A stretch of DNA of 50,065 bases from Atlanticothrix silvestris CENA357 (GCF_016056295.1 NZ_JAECZB010000027.1:1-50065); one strand, 5' to 3'; positions 9,301 to 18,323 are shown, numbered from the stretch's first letter. The notes: a model not told the origin generated them from the letters alone. Numbers and translations are program-made.

Positions 9301-9354
9301 GTTAACCCCACCGAGTTAGCAGCAGTAGTAGCCAATCTTACGGGGCGGACTTGA
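6313..9354 (+). CDS. Hybrid sensor histidine kinase: DUF4118 membrane domain, four PAS, HisKA, HATPase, REC
   Basis: The 1013-aa protein begins with a KdpD-like four-helix membrane domain (about 10-110). Four PAS/PAC units follow (about 120-235, 245-360, 370-485, 495-615); each ends with a motif like DITERKRTEE or DITDRKLSEQ. A HisKA dimerisation helix carries the phospho-acceptor His645 (LSHELRTPLN). The HATPase domain has N, G1 (DTGGGIAPEF) and G2 (GGLGLGLAIV) boxes. A C-terminal receiver domain has acidic pair VDDEPD and phospho-acceptor Asp941 (SDIGMP). It should sense a signal at the membrane or through PAS ligands and relay phosphate. No adjacent response regulator or output gene is present, so the partner is unknown. 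Confidence 0.93.
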   Translation: MKAIRPRLAPYAVALLAVSSALLLTLLLHPLLNPSIFILFFAAVAVSAWYGGMEAGILATILSTLAVTYFLIDPVFSLVVDLSSLVRLGLFVLVTFIMSLLTSELRTTKQRLEVSIQKQQASEARFRRLAESNVIGIIVAEITGAIIEANNAFLEMVDYTREDMLAGRIQWHEMTPPEYIEESEAAIAKLRTIGVCTPFEKEYIRKDGSRVPVLIGSALLESNQQQVISFVLNLSDHRQIENAWRESQSRFRALADATIEGVIIHENGKVLDANPAVAKMFGYELNKIIGMSAAELLTPESQKIFIENLNFFDDKPYELIGVKKDGTHIFLEVVGKSCIYQGRSVRVATGRDITERKRTEEALRQREDELRLITDAVPVLISYVDTQQRYRFNNKGYETWYGLSASETYGKQVQELLGESVYQAILPYIEMVLSGEQVIFEGQVPHKNGKMHDVSTTYIPQFSEQGKVKGFVALVTDITNHKLAQKALKDSEERLRTLTEKVCVIPWEVDATTGNFTYVGPQTVEILGYPLTDWYADNFWAEHMHPEDREWVIDYCLEASLSKDNYEFEYRMLATDGRIVWLYDIVNVVRSGNQPQLLHGFMIDITDRKLSEQEREQLLAREQAARAEAEAANRMKDEFLATLSHELRTPLNAMMGWTQLLKSRKFDETTTERALETIDRNTKSLAQLIEDVLDVSRIIRGTLHLNTHPVELIPILQAAIDTVRPAADAKEIRIECKFDQTVGVVMGDANRLQQVVWNLLSNAVKFTSKEGIVTLQLERIDSRVQIRVSDTGGGIAPEFLPHVFERFRQADSSTTRSHGGLGLGLAIVRHLVELHGGTVSAESPGIGQGATFIVNLPMKAVAVDVKKPEQLSPINEHCEEDPNNLPTLRGLRVLVVDDEPDARQLITTVLEQYGAKVMAVASAFEALLALPKFHPDILVSDIGMPQEDGYALIRKLRTLSQEQGGRIPAVALTAYARAEDRTQALLAGFQLHVPKPVNPTELAAVVANLTGRT

Positions 9355-9415
9355 AAATTAAAAATTAAAAATTAAAAATTAAGAATTCAATTTTGAATTT
9401 TTAATTGAGCCTGCC
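9354..9415. terminator. Heptamer array and AT-rich hairpin between convergent genes
   Basis: AAAATTA is repeated four times (9354-9381), overlapping the last base of the kinase stop codon. ATTAAGAATTC and GAATTTTTAAT then form an 11-bp stem with one mismatch around a short AATTTT loop. The region separates two converging genes and may terminate both, though the stem is AT-rich and weak. Confidence 0.45.
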
Positions 9416-9421
9416 TGCTTT

Positions 9422-11203
9422 TTACCCTCCTGGTATGCGTGTATAAATTCCGTTACCTTGGGTATCATAAAGCAACACGGGTATATTAGCGTTATCACTA
9501 ATTACAGCTAAGGCTTCCTCTAATATTTGTAAATGATTTGTAGCATCAACTACAGGGCTAGCATTCTGAGGTTCGGTTTCAGAGGATGTACTTTGCAGTA
9601 TTTGTTCGTACTCAGGGGTGAGACTAACAATAATTCCTTTATCGTTGATGTTAAAGTTGCAAATTCGGATTTCATCAGAACAAGTTTTAGTGAGGTCATT
9701 GCGGGTTTGCTGTAAACTGTTAGTGAGTTCTAATTTTTCTTGTGCTTGCTTAAGGGCAGCAGAGTAGGGTTCAGTGAGACTTTGAGCCGAGCTGTAGTAA
9801 AAGCTATCTTGGGAAATCTGTTTAGCAGTCTGGAATGCTTGACCCCAATACACTACCGCCGCTTGCCATTGATTGAGTTTTTCGTAAGCTCTGGCTTGTT
9901 TAGCAGCATTAACAGCTTGTTGGTAGCTTTGAGCAGCTAATTGTTCTTTAGTAGCGCGATCGCGGGCTGCGGCTAATTTGGGTTTGTACTCTAGCAACAG
10001 CTTTTGCGCTTCTTGATCTGCTGGGCTATTTGAAGGAATAACTACTAGGGCATTAACTGCAATTTGCCAGGTGGATTGCACCTTTCGCCAATCAGTTAAG
10101 GATTTGGCATTAGCTTCTCGCTTAATGGCTACACTAGCTACACCTTTTGCTGCTGTTAATTTTTTCAACCATCGTTCTTGGTTCTGCAACTTTTGATTGA
10201 CAGTTTGCAAGCTGAGACGATATTTGAGTAATTTCGGCTGTACCAGCTTATAGAGTTCACTATTGGGGTTGATGGTCTCTAGTGGTGCGATCGCTTGTCG
10301 CCATAGGTGTTGTGTAGCTTGTAATTCTTCTAGGCTCTTGGCGAGTGTTTGAGTTTTTTGCGTTGCTACAGCTGCCGTCTGCAATGCTTTGATCACCTGA
10401 TTAATTTTTGCCGACTGTCCAGACAAGCTGACTTTTAGTTCCTCTGCTTGTTGGTAACGGGATGACCAACTAGGAATTACTGCCAAGTCAGCGCTGGTTG
10501 CCTCTAGTTGCTTTTGTACTGCTACTAATTCATTTTCTGACTTAGCACGACTTATTAGTTGCCTAGATTCGGTTTTGAGTTTTTGGGCAGCTTGTATCTC
10601 TCTACACTCAGACATCACACAAGGACGAGTTAGTAAATAAGCAGCACTGCCTAACACGACAATTCCCACCAAGCCTACACCCAGCAGGATAGGTTTAACT
10701 GGGCGTTTTTTTGGGGTAGTTAATAAATCCGGCGTATCTGCCAGGGGGTCAAACAGTTCATCTTCCTCCTCCTGACTATCTTCAGTTAATGGAGAATAGG
10801 TCAGAGAAGACGAGGACGATGAAGAAAATGAGGACGGTGAGGGAAATGAAAAGGACATTTCTTCCCTTGCTTCCCCTGTCTCTTTTACTCCCCCTACTTC
10901 CTTCTGCTTCATCGTCAAGGAATGTTTAGCGTAAGGCAGTTTGTCACCAAAAACTCTTAGAAAACATTGCACTCGTTGTTCTCTATAAGTTGGTACTGAC
11001 TGAAGCACCTCTTCTAAAACTGCAAAGATTTGTTGAGTGTCAACAGTGACAGCAACTGGGTGTTGCGTTAAAATCATCAACTCATCTTGGTTGACAGCAC
11101 ACTTAATTTGGAAGACTTCGCCAAATGGGACTTCTGCAAGAAATTGCTCTTGCAAGGTTCGGGCTAAAAGCTGTAAATCTTCCTGCTGGACTGCTACTTT
11201 CAT
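9422..11203 (-). CDS. Single-pass membrane protein with coiled-coil repeats, function unknown
   Basis: From the preferred ATG at 11203 the product is 593 aa; an upstream in-frame start at 11290 would add 29 poorly ordered residues. A folded N-terminal region (1-110) is followed by a Ser/Phe/acidic low-complexity linker with a run of seven Ser. One transmembrane segment (about 170-192, PILLGVGLVGIVVLGSAAYL) comes next. The large C-terminal part is rich in Ala, Gln and Lys heptad-like helices that contain repeated units such as LEELQATQHLWRQAIAPLETI and WRKVQSTWQIAVNALVVI. These look like a helical repeat outside the cytoplasm. I do not recognise a catalytic motif. A GGGAAAG lies 6 bp before the chosen start. 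Confidence 0.6.
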   Translation of the reverse strand: MKVAVQQEDLQLLARTLQEQFLAEVPFGEVFQIKCAVNQDELMILTQHPVAVTVDTQQIFAVLEEVLQSVPTYREQRVQCFLRVFGDKLPYAKHSLTMKQKEVGGVKETGEAREEMSFSFPSPSSFSSSSSSSLTYSPLTEDSQEEEDELFDPLADTPDLLTTPKKRPVKPILLGVGLVGIVVLGSAAYLLTRPCVMSECREIQAAQKLKTESRQLISRAKSENELVAVQKQLEATSADLAVIPSWSSRYQQAEELKVSLSGQSAKINQVIKALQTAAVATQKTQTLAKSLEELQATQHLWRQAIAPLETINPNSELYKLVQPKLLKYRLSLQTVNQKLQNQERWLKKLTAAKGVASVAIKREANAKSLTDWRKVQSTWQIAVNALVVIPSNSPADQEAQKLLLEYKPKLAAARDRATKEQLAAQSYQQAVNAAKQARAYEKLNQWQAAVVYWGQAFQTAKQISQDSFYYSSAQSLTEPYSAALKQAQEKLELTNSLQQTRNDLTKTCSDEIRICNFNINDKGIIVSLTPEYEQILQSTSSETEPQNASPVVDATNHLQILEEALAVISDNANIPVLLYDTQGNGIYTRIPGG

Positions 11204-11290
11204 AGAGCTTTCCCGCTGGTCTTCTATATAGTTTTTTGTATTTTCGAGAGAATGAAACGAAGGACTTTTGCTTGTTGAATACGGATGCAC

Positions 11291-11954
11291 AGTTTAACCA
11301 ACCACAGCCATAAAATCAAATAGAACAACTTTCTAACACAGATTTCAACTTTTCACCAAAAATCAAAATAACGGTGATTATTCTTATCTCTAGGATTTTG
11401 TAATGCAAGATACTAAATTAGACAATTTTGTTTTAAATAGAAATAACAAATAAAAAATGGGAATAATAAACCTTTTAGGCATTTTTACAGTTTGGTTCGT
11501 GATAATTAAATGTTCAGTAGCTATCACTGTTACACTAGTTAGCCGCAGTCTGTTAGTTACATAAATGTTTAAAAATGAGGTAAATAATAAGATACTAAGT
11601 TCTGAAACAGAAATAAATATATTCATGGTCATTGGCCATAAGACATAGAGCGTAGGGCATAGTATAAGGAAACAAAGTTGAATTTAATTATGCCTAATCA
11701 CTTATTACGATAGATGCTAATTTTGTTATATGCTGGCAAATTTACGGATAAGATTAATTACTTATAATCAATACAGCAATAACACGTCGATACTAGAAAA
11801 TAATTTGCTATTTTGACCAAATTCGATAAGATTGAACCGTGAAAAATAAATATTTATAGCTGTCTAAAGCTTAATTTTCTAACTATGGTGCTGTAAAAAA
11901 CAGAAAACAGTACCCAATAAATGCTATGGAAGTTTAACTACAAGGTGCATATCA
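11291..11954. other. AT-rich intergenic region with no supported gene
   Basis: This 664-bp gap separates divergent genes. It is AT-rich with poly-A/T runs and one weak antisense frame. I see no RNA gene, hairpin terminator or recognised operator. It presumably holds both divergent promoters. Confidence 0.5.
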
Positions 11955-13190
11955 ATGGATTTATTAGAATACCAAGTTAAAGAATGGTTTGCAGAAATAG
12001 GCATTCCCGTATTGCCTTCCCAACGCATTGACCATCCTACAGATTTGAAGCGTTTAAAAATTCACTATCCGATTGTACTTAAGTCTCAAGTACATGCTGG
12101 AGAAAGAGCCAAAGCTGGTGGAGTCAGGGTTGTAGAAACAACTATTGATGCGATCGCAGCCGCGCAAACTATTTTTAATTTGCCGATTTGGGGTGATTTA
12201 CCAGACGTGCTGCTAGCAGAATCTAAGTATGATGGGCAAGAAGAATTTTACTTAGCGGTAGTTTTAGATACCGCTGTTTGCCGGCCAGTATTTTTAGGTT
12301 GCAAAGAAGCGGATATTGATTGGGAATCGGCAGGGGAGAGAATGCAGCATATTGTTGTGGAACAAGAATTTTCTCCTTTTTACGCCCGCCAATTAGCTTT
12401 GAAAATGGGTTTGCAAGGCAAATTGATGCAGTCAGTCAGCAGTGTTTTAGAGAAGATGTATCAGTTGTTTGTGCAAAAAGACCTAGACTTAGTAGAAATT
12501 AATCCCTTGGCAATCAGTAGTTCTGGCCAAGTCATGGCTCTCAATGGTAAAGTCAGCATCAACGAGCGAGCTTTGGGCCGTCATCCTAAGATAGCCGAGA
12601 TGGTAGCAAAGATGACCACTCGTCATAGCAGCAGCCAAATTAACAGGCATCTGCGTGACTGGGATGGTTTAAACATGCACGGTAAAATCGGTATTTTAGG
12701 TAATGGTACTGGTTCGATGATGGCAACATTTGATTTAGTTGTCGATGCTGGTGGCAAGCCTGGTATTTGTCTGAATCTACGTCATGCTTTTCTCACCGAT
12801 ACTTCACCAACTACCTTCTGCGATCGCCTGGCAAAAGGGCTAAATATTCTGGCTGCTGACAACAGCGTTCAAGTGATACTAATTAATCTCCTAGGTAGCA
12901 TTCCTCAAGCAGAGGAAGTGGCTGAAGTCATTACTAAATTTGTACAACAAGAAAAAAGCGAACTCACATCACAGGTTGTAAGCACTAACGGTAATGGCAA
13001 CAAAAGCCGTCAGCAGTATCATCTTCCGCATTTAGTTATCCGTCTTGCTGGTTCTGAGTTTAATATGGCTAAGAATTTTTTAGCTACATTAAAAACTCAG
13101 AGTAATGCATTGGTAATAGTGGAAAATTTAGATGAGGCAGTGGCAGAAGCAGTCCGTTTTACCAAGCCACTTGCTGCCAAAAAGAGGTGA
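11955..13190 (+). CDS. Succinyl-CoA synthetase beta subunit-like ATP-grasp protein
   Basis: The 411-aa protein has the ATP-grasp fold of SucC: KSQVHAGERAKAGGVR (43-58) for nucleotide binding and LVEINPL (179-185) with Mg ligand Asn183. A CoA-ligase-like domain follows with ILGNGTGSMMATFDLV. Two departures are visible. The E. coli Mg ligand Asp213 (LDGK) is replaced by Asn197 (LNGK), and the glycine loop that follows the NG motif in SucC (DVGGGA) reads NLRHAF. The partner alpha-like gene lies 388 bp downstream, split off by a MITE. The divergence suggests a paralogue with altered or lost synthetase chemistry, or a cyanobacteria-specific form; I avoid the symbol sucC for that reason. Confidence 0.8.
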   Translation: MDLLEYQVKEWFAEIGIPVLPSQRIDHPTDLKRLKIHYPIVLKSQVHAGERAKAGGVRVVETTIDAIAAAQTIFNLPIWGDLPDVLLAESKYDGQEEFYLAVVLDTAVCRPVFLGCKEADIDWESAGERMQHIVVEQEFSPFYARQLALKMGLQGKLMQSVSSVLEKMYQLFVQKDLDLVEINPLAISSSGQVMALNGKVSINERALGRHPKIAEMVAKMTTRHSSSQINRHLRDWDGLNMHGKIGILGNGTGSMMATFDLVVDAGGKPGICLNLRHAFLTDTSPTTFCDRLAKGLNILAADNSVQVILINLLGSIPQAEEVAEVITKFVQQEKSELTSQVVSTNGNGNKSRQQYHLPHLVIRLAGSEFNMAKNFLATLKTQSNALVIVENLDEAVAEAVRFTKPLAAKKR

Positions 13191-13364
13191 TAATTTCAGG
13201 CGTTGCTGAATCAAGGGATGAAATTTATGTATTGAAATCTAAAACTCCTTATTCTCTCTGCGCCTCTGCACTACGCCAGTTGCTTCAAGTCGGCAAAGCC
13301 GCCCAACGCACTGGCTCCTCTGCGTGAGGCAATTCATCCCGCATTTATGCAACCCCTAATTTCA
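13191..13364. mobile_element. MITE with perfect 8-bp target-site duplication
   Basis: The element spans 13199-13356. TAATTTCA occurs directly before it (13191-13198) and directly after it (13357-13364). The ends are imperfect inverted repeats: GGCGTTGCTGAATCAAGGGA on the left, and the complement of the right end reads GGGGTTGCATAAATGCGGGA. There is no open frame. It inserted immediately after the beta-like gene stop, into the spacer before the alpha-like gene. Confidence 0.85.
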
Positions 13365-13517
13365 CTCCGTTTATTGAGAGCAGATACCTGCGAAACTAGA
13401 AATATACGATTAGTCACACCCATACCTGCTAGTAAGGTTAGGTTGTAGTGTCAATTGTAACTAATGCCAAAAGTTAGGAGGCAGAGAGAGTAATCCTCAC
13501 AGTGTATTCCTTAACCC

Positions 13518-13538
13518 CTAGTCCCTAGTCTCTAGTCC
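13518..13538. repeat. Heptamer tandem repeat (STRR), CTAGTCC x3
   Basis: CTAGTCC, CTAGTCT and CTAGTCC are contiguous, 40 bp upstream of the alpha-like ATG. Confidence 0.75.
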
Positions 13539-13578
13539 CTTTAAAACCACTGGGTTCCCAAATCTACCAGAATATTTT

Positions 13579-14460
13579 ATGAACTTAACGCCAGACAGCA
13601 AAGTATTAATCCAAGGCTTTAGTGAATTTATTTCAGCAACTCATATTGCTCAAATGAAAGCTTATGGTACAAATTTAGTTGCTGGTGTCAATCCCGGATC
13701 TGGGGGAGAGCAACTATACGATCTCCCGGTGTTCGACTTGGTAGAAGAGGTAGTAGAGCAATTTGGCGCTATTGACACCACAATTATTTGTGTACACCCT
13801 TACCAAGTGCTGGATGCAGCTCTAGAAGCGATCGCCTCTCATATTCGTCAAATTATTATCATCTCTGCTGGTGTACCGCCTCTAGATATGGTGCAATTAC
13901 TTCGCAAAGCCGAAGCAGGCGAAACCCTAATAGTAGGGCCTAACAGTCCCGGAATTATCGTACCAGGGAAAATTCTTTTAGGTACTCAGCCAAGTGAATT
14001 TTATACACCAGGCCCAGTAGGCATTGTCAGCCGTAGCAGTACCTTGACATACGAAGTTGCTTGGGAATTAACAAAAGCTGGCTTGGGACAATCAATTAGT
14101 GTCAGCATTGGCAGTGATGCGATCGTTGGTTCATCTTTTCTCCAATGGATGCAAATTCTCGATGAAGATGAAACTACAGAGGTGATCGTTTTAGTTGGTC
14201 AACCAGGCGGTGATAGTGAAGAGGCGGCAGCGCGTTACATTACTGAAGCAATTGATAAACCAGTAGTTGCTTACATTGCAGGTAGACAAGCACCACCAAT
14301 AAAAAACTGGCGACAAACAGGGACTTTAGCAACAGTTATCGGACGCGCTCCTAACTTTGGCACTGCCCAAAGCAAATTAGCTGCTTTCCAAGCAGCAGAT
14401 GTACCCGTCGCTGAACGCCCTTCGCAAATTGCAGAATTGCTAAAAAAAGCGATTCGTTAA
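13579..14460 (+). CDS. Succinyl-CoA synthetase alpha subunit-like protein lacking catalytic His and Glu
   Basis: The 293-aa protein aligns without gaps to E. coli SucD in its C-terminal half. An N-terminal CoA-binding Rossmann domain (VLIQGFSEF, GVNPGSGGEQ) and the GPNSPG and SRSSTLTYE blocks are present. The active site is changed. E. coli phosphohistidine H246 (MGHAG) is Gln246 here (WRQTG), and E208 (GEIGG) is Gln208 (GQPGG), at identical residue numbers. GPNCPG reads GPNSPG. Phosphoryl transfer by the classical mechanism should therefore not occur. The fold and CoA pocket seem kept, so a CoA-binding, regulatory or different ligase role is possible. It pairs with the beta-like gene upstream. 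Confidence 0.82.
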   Translation: MNLTPDSKVLIQGFSEFISATHIAQMKAYGTNLVAGVNPGSGGEQLYDLPVFDLVEEVVEQFGAIDTTIICVHPYQVLDAALEAIASHIRQIIIISAGVPPLDMVQLLRKAEAGETLIVGPNSPGIIVPGKILLGTQPSEFYTPGPVGIVSRSSTLTYEVAWELTKAGLGQSISVSIGSDAIVGSSFLQWMQILDEDETTEVIVLVGQPGGDSEEAAARYITEAIDKPVVAYIAGRQAPPIKNWRQTGTLATVIGRAPNFGTAQSKLAAFQAADVPVAERPSQIAELLKKAIR

Positions 14461-14601
14461 TTTGAAATGGGGCATGGAAAAGCTGTTAGAGTTTGTGCAA
14501 GAGTAGTAGTCAAGTCAGTCAACTTTATAGCGAAGTGAAGACGGTATTTATCCGTCAATACAAAGTAGAGCAACGATCGCGTACTCTGTTAAAAAATCAA
14601 A

Positions 14602-15165
14602 ATGGTACAAACTCCCGCTAAACCCCTGACATTAGAAGAATTTCTACAATTGCCGGAGACAGAACCCGCCAGCGAGTACATTGATGGGCTGATCATCCAA
14701 AAACCAATGCCACAAGGAGAACATAGTGTAATTCAGACTGAATTAGCGCCTGCAATTAATTTGGTCGTCAAACCCAAACAGATCGCACGGGCTTTCACGG
14801 AATTACGCTGTACTTTTGGTGGACGCTCAACTGTACCTGATATCGCTGTGTTTTTGTGGGATAAAATTCCCCGCAAAGAAAATGGCGGAGTCGCTAACGT
14901 TTTTTCAATTGCTCCAGATTGGACAATCGAAATTCTTTCACCTGATCAAAACCAAACTAAAGTTACCAAAAATATTTTGCATTGCCTCAAGTATGGAACT
15001 CAGATGGGATGGCTGATTGATCCAGCTGAACAATCTGTGTTTATTTATCTCGCAGATCAACCAACTAGTGTTTATGACAAACCGGGGACACAATTGCCAG
15101 TACCGCAATTGGCTAAAGACTTCAAATTAACGGTAGAAGGTCTGTTTAGCTGGTTAATGGAGTAA
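14602..15165 (+). CDS. Uma2 family (DUF820) putative endonuclease
   Basis: The 187-aa protein has the Uma2/DUF820 layout: LTLEEFLQLPE at the N-terminus, the acidic VPDIAVFL strand, EILSPDQNQTKVTKN, and YGTQMGWLIDP. The PD-(D/E)XK-like core residues Asp (PDIAV), Glu (EILSP) and a following Lys are present. These proteins occur in dozens of paralogues in filamentous cyanobacteria, and their biological substrate is unknown. The gene is single. The ATG is preceded by an A-rich stretch without a clear Shine-Dalgarno. Confidence 0.88.
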   Translation: MVQTPAKPLTLEEFLQLPETEPASEYIDGLIIQKPMPQGEHSVIQTELAPAINLVVKPKQIARAFTELRCTFGGRSTVPDIAVFLWDKIPRKENGGVANVFSIAPDWTIEILSPDQNQTKVTKNILHCLKYGTQMGWLIDPAEQSVFIYLADQPTSVYDKPGTQLPVPQLAKDFKLTVEGLFSWLME

Positions 15166-15180
15166 ATTTAGAGCGCTTAA

Positions 15181-16071
15181 CTACAAATTCCCGACTAAAG
15201 GCAATTGTTGCTTTTGGGTTAAATACATAGCAACGCCTTTTTCATAGTAGGCGGCTTCGTTGATGAAAATTGGATAGACAGTTGATTTTCCTTGATAGGC
15301 GATCGCCTGACCGTCTAAGGTTAAAAACATGGGATCACCAGGGTTAAGCGGTTCATAATCTCTAAACTGAAGTTGGGGGTGAACCATTGCCTGAATTTCT
15401 CCCTGTTCATTTCTGGGATAATCAATCGCCTCTACATATTGATAGAGTGTTAGTGTACTGTGGGAATCTGGAATTAAACCTTGGTTGTTTCTTTCTAGAT
15501 ATTCCAAAATGGCATAAATTAGTTCCTCTGTTTTTTGAAACCATTCGGCATTTAGAACACCTTGAGCTACAGGCCCCACTTCAATCACAAAACCCAATTC
15601 ACACAGGGAACGGAGAAAATTACTACCTTTTTCGGGTTGTGTCCAGCAAACTTTAACCCAAGGATTGATCGAACTTAGGTAAGCTGCCAATTGCAACAGC
15701 AGAGGATGATGACTGCCTAACATGAGACTCAGCCCCATATTTGCAGTCGTACTGTGTAAATCAATAATTACATCGACTTGTGATTGACCTTTCTGCACCA
15801 GCATTTTATATATGGCTTTTGCCTGGATATCTTCATAGCTGGAGAGTGTGATATCTTGTAAATTTTTATTTAAAAAACAGCGATTTAAGTCCTTATCAAT
15901 ATAACGCCTGCTTGCTGCAAAAGCTTTGGGATTGCCCAATAATGTCAGAGTTTCAAAGCTAGGTTGTTTAATGAGATTGGGGAATTTTTCAAATTTTTTA
16001 ATCAGGTATGCTCCAGTAAATTCATTCCCGTGAGTTCCGCCAACAATCGCAACTCGATTGATTTTTTTCAT
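15181..16071 (-). CDS. Aspartoacylase (M14/AstE-AspA family)
   Basis: The 296-aa protein matches aspartoacylase in size and motifs. The zinc ligands are in [10 protein letters not shown] (His14, Glu17 region) and a later DLHSTT; DLNRCF supplies the substrate-binding Asn/Arg; and EVGP carries the catalytic Glu. It would deacylate N-acyl-aspartate (or a related N-acyl amino acid) in the cytoplasm. It converges with the Uma2 gene, leaving only 15 bp between stops. The 16072-16250 spacer upstream contains short repeat-like GC-rich DNA but no gene. Confidence 0.9.
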   Translation of the reverse strand: MKKINRVAIVGGTHGNEFTGAYLIKKFEKFPNLIKQPSFETLTLLGNPKAFAASRRYIDKDLNRCFLNKNLQDITLSSYEDIQAKAIYKMLVQKGQSQVDVIIDLHSTTANMGLSLMLGSHHPLLLQLAAYLSSINPWVKVCWTQPEKGSNFLRSLCELGFVIEVGPVAQGVLNAEWFQKTEELIYAILEYLERNNQGLIPDSHSTLTLYQYVEAIDYPRNEQGEIQAMVHPQLQFRDYEPLNPGDPMFLTLDGQAIAYQGKSTVYPIFINEAAYYEKGVAMYLTQKQQLPLVGNL

Positions 16072-16250
16072 AACGGCGATTCCTTTCAGGTAACACTAAT
16101 GTAATTCGTGAGGGAGTTGCCGTCTTGGTACTTTTGGTTGTTAACGCAGCGAAGCGCTAGCTTCTCACGCCACTTTGGAGAGGAGCGAACTCACCACTAC
16201 GCTAACACTACAGCACTGGCTCCACAACGCCTTGGCTCCCCCATGCCGAA

Positions 16251-18323
16251 TTACATCTGTCCTAAACCCAGGCGATCCAAAATAAAAGCATACTCAAAAG
16301 CGAGTTCTCGTAAACTTTCGTAACGCCCAGATGCACCACTATGTCCGGCATCCATGTTGGTTTTCAGCAGCAGAATATTATTATCTGTCTTCATCTGGCG
16401 AAGTTTGGCTGTCCACTTAGCGGGTTCCCAATATTTGACGCGAGAATCATTTAACCCAGCAGTAATCAACAAATCTGGATAATCTTTCGCCTCAACGTTA
16501 TCGTAGGGCGAGTAAGATTTCATGTATTCGTAATAAACTTTGTCGTTGGGGTTGCCCCATTCTTCCCATTCTTGAGCTGAAAGAGGTAGAGAAGTATCGA
16601 GGATTGTAGTCACTACATCCACAAAGGGCACATGGGCAACTACGACCTTGAACAAGTCAGGACGCAGATTTATCACTGCTCCCATCAATAAACCGCCTGC
16701 ACTACCACCCATAATTGCGAGGCGATCGCTTGCTGTCCACTTTTCGGTAACTAAATATTCTGCACAGGCAATAAAATCTGTAAAGGTGTTCTTTTTCTGC
16801 AAAAATTTGCCTTGTTCATACCACTTACGTCCCATTTCTTCGCCACCACGAATATGGGCAATGGCAAATATTACTCCCCTATCTAACAGTGAAAGTTGAG
16901 TTGATGAAAACGAAGCCGGATAAGAATAACCATAAGCACCATATCCTGTGAGCAATAAGGGATTTTTGCCATCTTTTTTAAGTCCCTGTTTGTACACAAT
17001 CGATATGGGAATTTGTGTCCCATCTGGAGCAGTAGCCATCAACCACTCACTTTGATACTGGGTTTTGTCATAGCCACCAAGAACTTCTGTCTGTTTTTTC
17101 AACTCCATTTGACTTGTTTCCATGTCGTAATCGAAAACAGACTGGGGAGTAATCAAGGATGTGTAATGAAAACGGAGAGTTTTAGTGTTAAATTCGGGAT
17201 TATTACCTTCAAAAAATGAGTATGTTGGTTCAGGAAAAGTAATATTATGCTCTTTACCAGTCGGTAGATTTTGCACCCTGGCAGTTTCTAATCCACCCTT
17301 TCTTTCGTAAATGACTAAGTGATTAACAAATAAGCTCACCCCTGACAGCATCACATCTTCTTGATGGGCAATTACAGTTTGCCAGTTCTCTTTTCCTGGC
17401 GAGGCCACGGGTGTTTTCACCAATTTAAAGTTAGTCGCTTCATCATTGGTAACGATATAAAAATAATCACTGTGATGGTTAACGTTGTACTCTATCCCTG
17501 TTTTTCGGGGATGAATCAACTGAAAATTACTTTGGGGATTATTAGCATCTAAATAATGAACTTCTGTAGTAATACTACTTTGTAAAACCATCAAAATATA
17601 TGCATGGCTGCGGGTTTTGCCAACATACAAATGATAAATGTCATCCTGTTCTTCATAAATCAGCACATCTTCCGCAGGAGGTGTTCCTAAAGTGTGCCTT
17701 AATAGTTGATAAGGACGGTTAGCAGCATTAATTTTGGTGTAAAATCCTGTTTTGTTATCATTTGCCCAAGCAAAGGAAAAATAAGTATCAGGAATAGTTT
17801 CTGGATATAACTGATGTGTAGTGAGATCCAGAAAATAAAGTGTATACTGCTCAGAGCCACTCGTATCTACTGAATAAGCTAAGATTTGGTGATTAGGGCT
17901 AACTGCAAATACGCCTAATTCAAAGAAGTCACAACCTGCTGCTAATTCATTTTCATCTAGAAGTATTTCTTCAGGAGCATCTAAACTACCCTGTTTGCGA
18001 CAGTAAATTTGATAAGCTTTTCCTTCTTCCGTGCGTGAATAATAATAATATTCATCTTTTCGGTATGGCACTGACAGGTCTGTTTCTTTAATCCGAGCCA
18101 ACATTTCATTGTAAAGCCGGAATTGTAGTGCTTCGGTATGCTCCATGATCGCCTCGGTGTAGGCGTTTTCTGCTTCCAGATGGCTAATGACTTTCGGGTT
18201 GCTGCTATCGCGCATCCAAAAGTAGTTGTCTACTCGGCGATCGCCATGCAATTCTAGAGTCTGAGGCTGTTGTTCAGCAATAGGTGGCGCTACGATTTTT
18301 TGTAAAACATTGTCTTTATTCAT
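16251..18323 (-). CDS. ptrB: Oligopeptidase B (S9A prolyl oligopeptidase family)
   Basis: From ATG at 18323 the protein has 690 aa; an upstream in-frame start at 18353 adds ten residues and is less likely. The N-terminal beta-propeller begins with HGDRRVDNYFWMRDSSNPKVI. The C-terminal alpha/beta hydrolase domain has the Ser nucleophile in GGSAGG, the region TAGLNDSRVKYWEPAKW near the Asp, and His in DAGHSG. The length equals typical oligopeptidase B. It cleaves after basic residues in short peptides. The gene is single, with a small membrane-protein gene 80 bp upstream on the same strand. Confidence 0.93.
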   Translation of the reverse strand: MNKDNVLQKIVAPPIAEQQPQTLELHGDRRVDNYFWMRDSSNPKVISHLEAENAYTEAIMEHTEALQFRLYNEMLARIKETDLSVPYRKDEYYYYSRTEEGKAYQIYCRKQGSLDAPEEILLDENELAAGCDFFELGVFAVSPNHQILAYSVDTSGSEQYTLYFLDLTTHQLYPETIPDTYFSFAWANDNKTGFYTKINAANRPYQLLRHTLGTPPAEDVLIYEEQDDIYHLYVGKTRSHAYILMVLQSSITTEVHYLDANNPQSNFQLIHPRKTGIEYNVNHHSDYFYIVTNDEATNFKLVKTPVASPGKENWQTVIAHQEDVMLSGVSLFVNHLVIYERKGGLETARVQNLPTGKEHNITFPEPTYSFFEGNNPEFNTKTLRFHYTSLITPQSVFDYDMETSQMELKKQTEVLGGYDKTQYQSEWLMATAPDGTQIPISIVYKQGLKKDGKNPLLLTGYGAYGYSYPASFSSTQLSLLDRGVIFAIAHIRGGEEMGRKWYEQGKFLQKKNTFTDFIACAEYLVTEKWTASDRLAIMGGSAGGLLMGAVINLRPDLFKVVVAHVPFVDVVTTILDTSLPLSAQEWEEWGNPNDKVYYEYMKSYSPYDNVEAKDYPDLLITAGLNDSRVKYWEPAKWTAKLRQMKTDNNILLLKTNMDAGHSGASGRYESLRELAFEYAFILDRLGLGQM

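Noticed and set aside
11390-11632. 80-codon minus-strand frame
   Set aside because: AT-driven composition, no RBS and no family resemblance.
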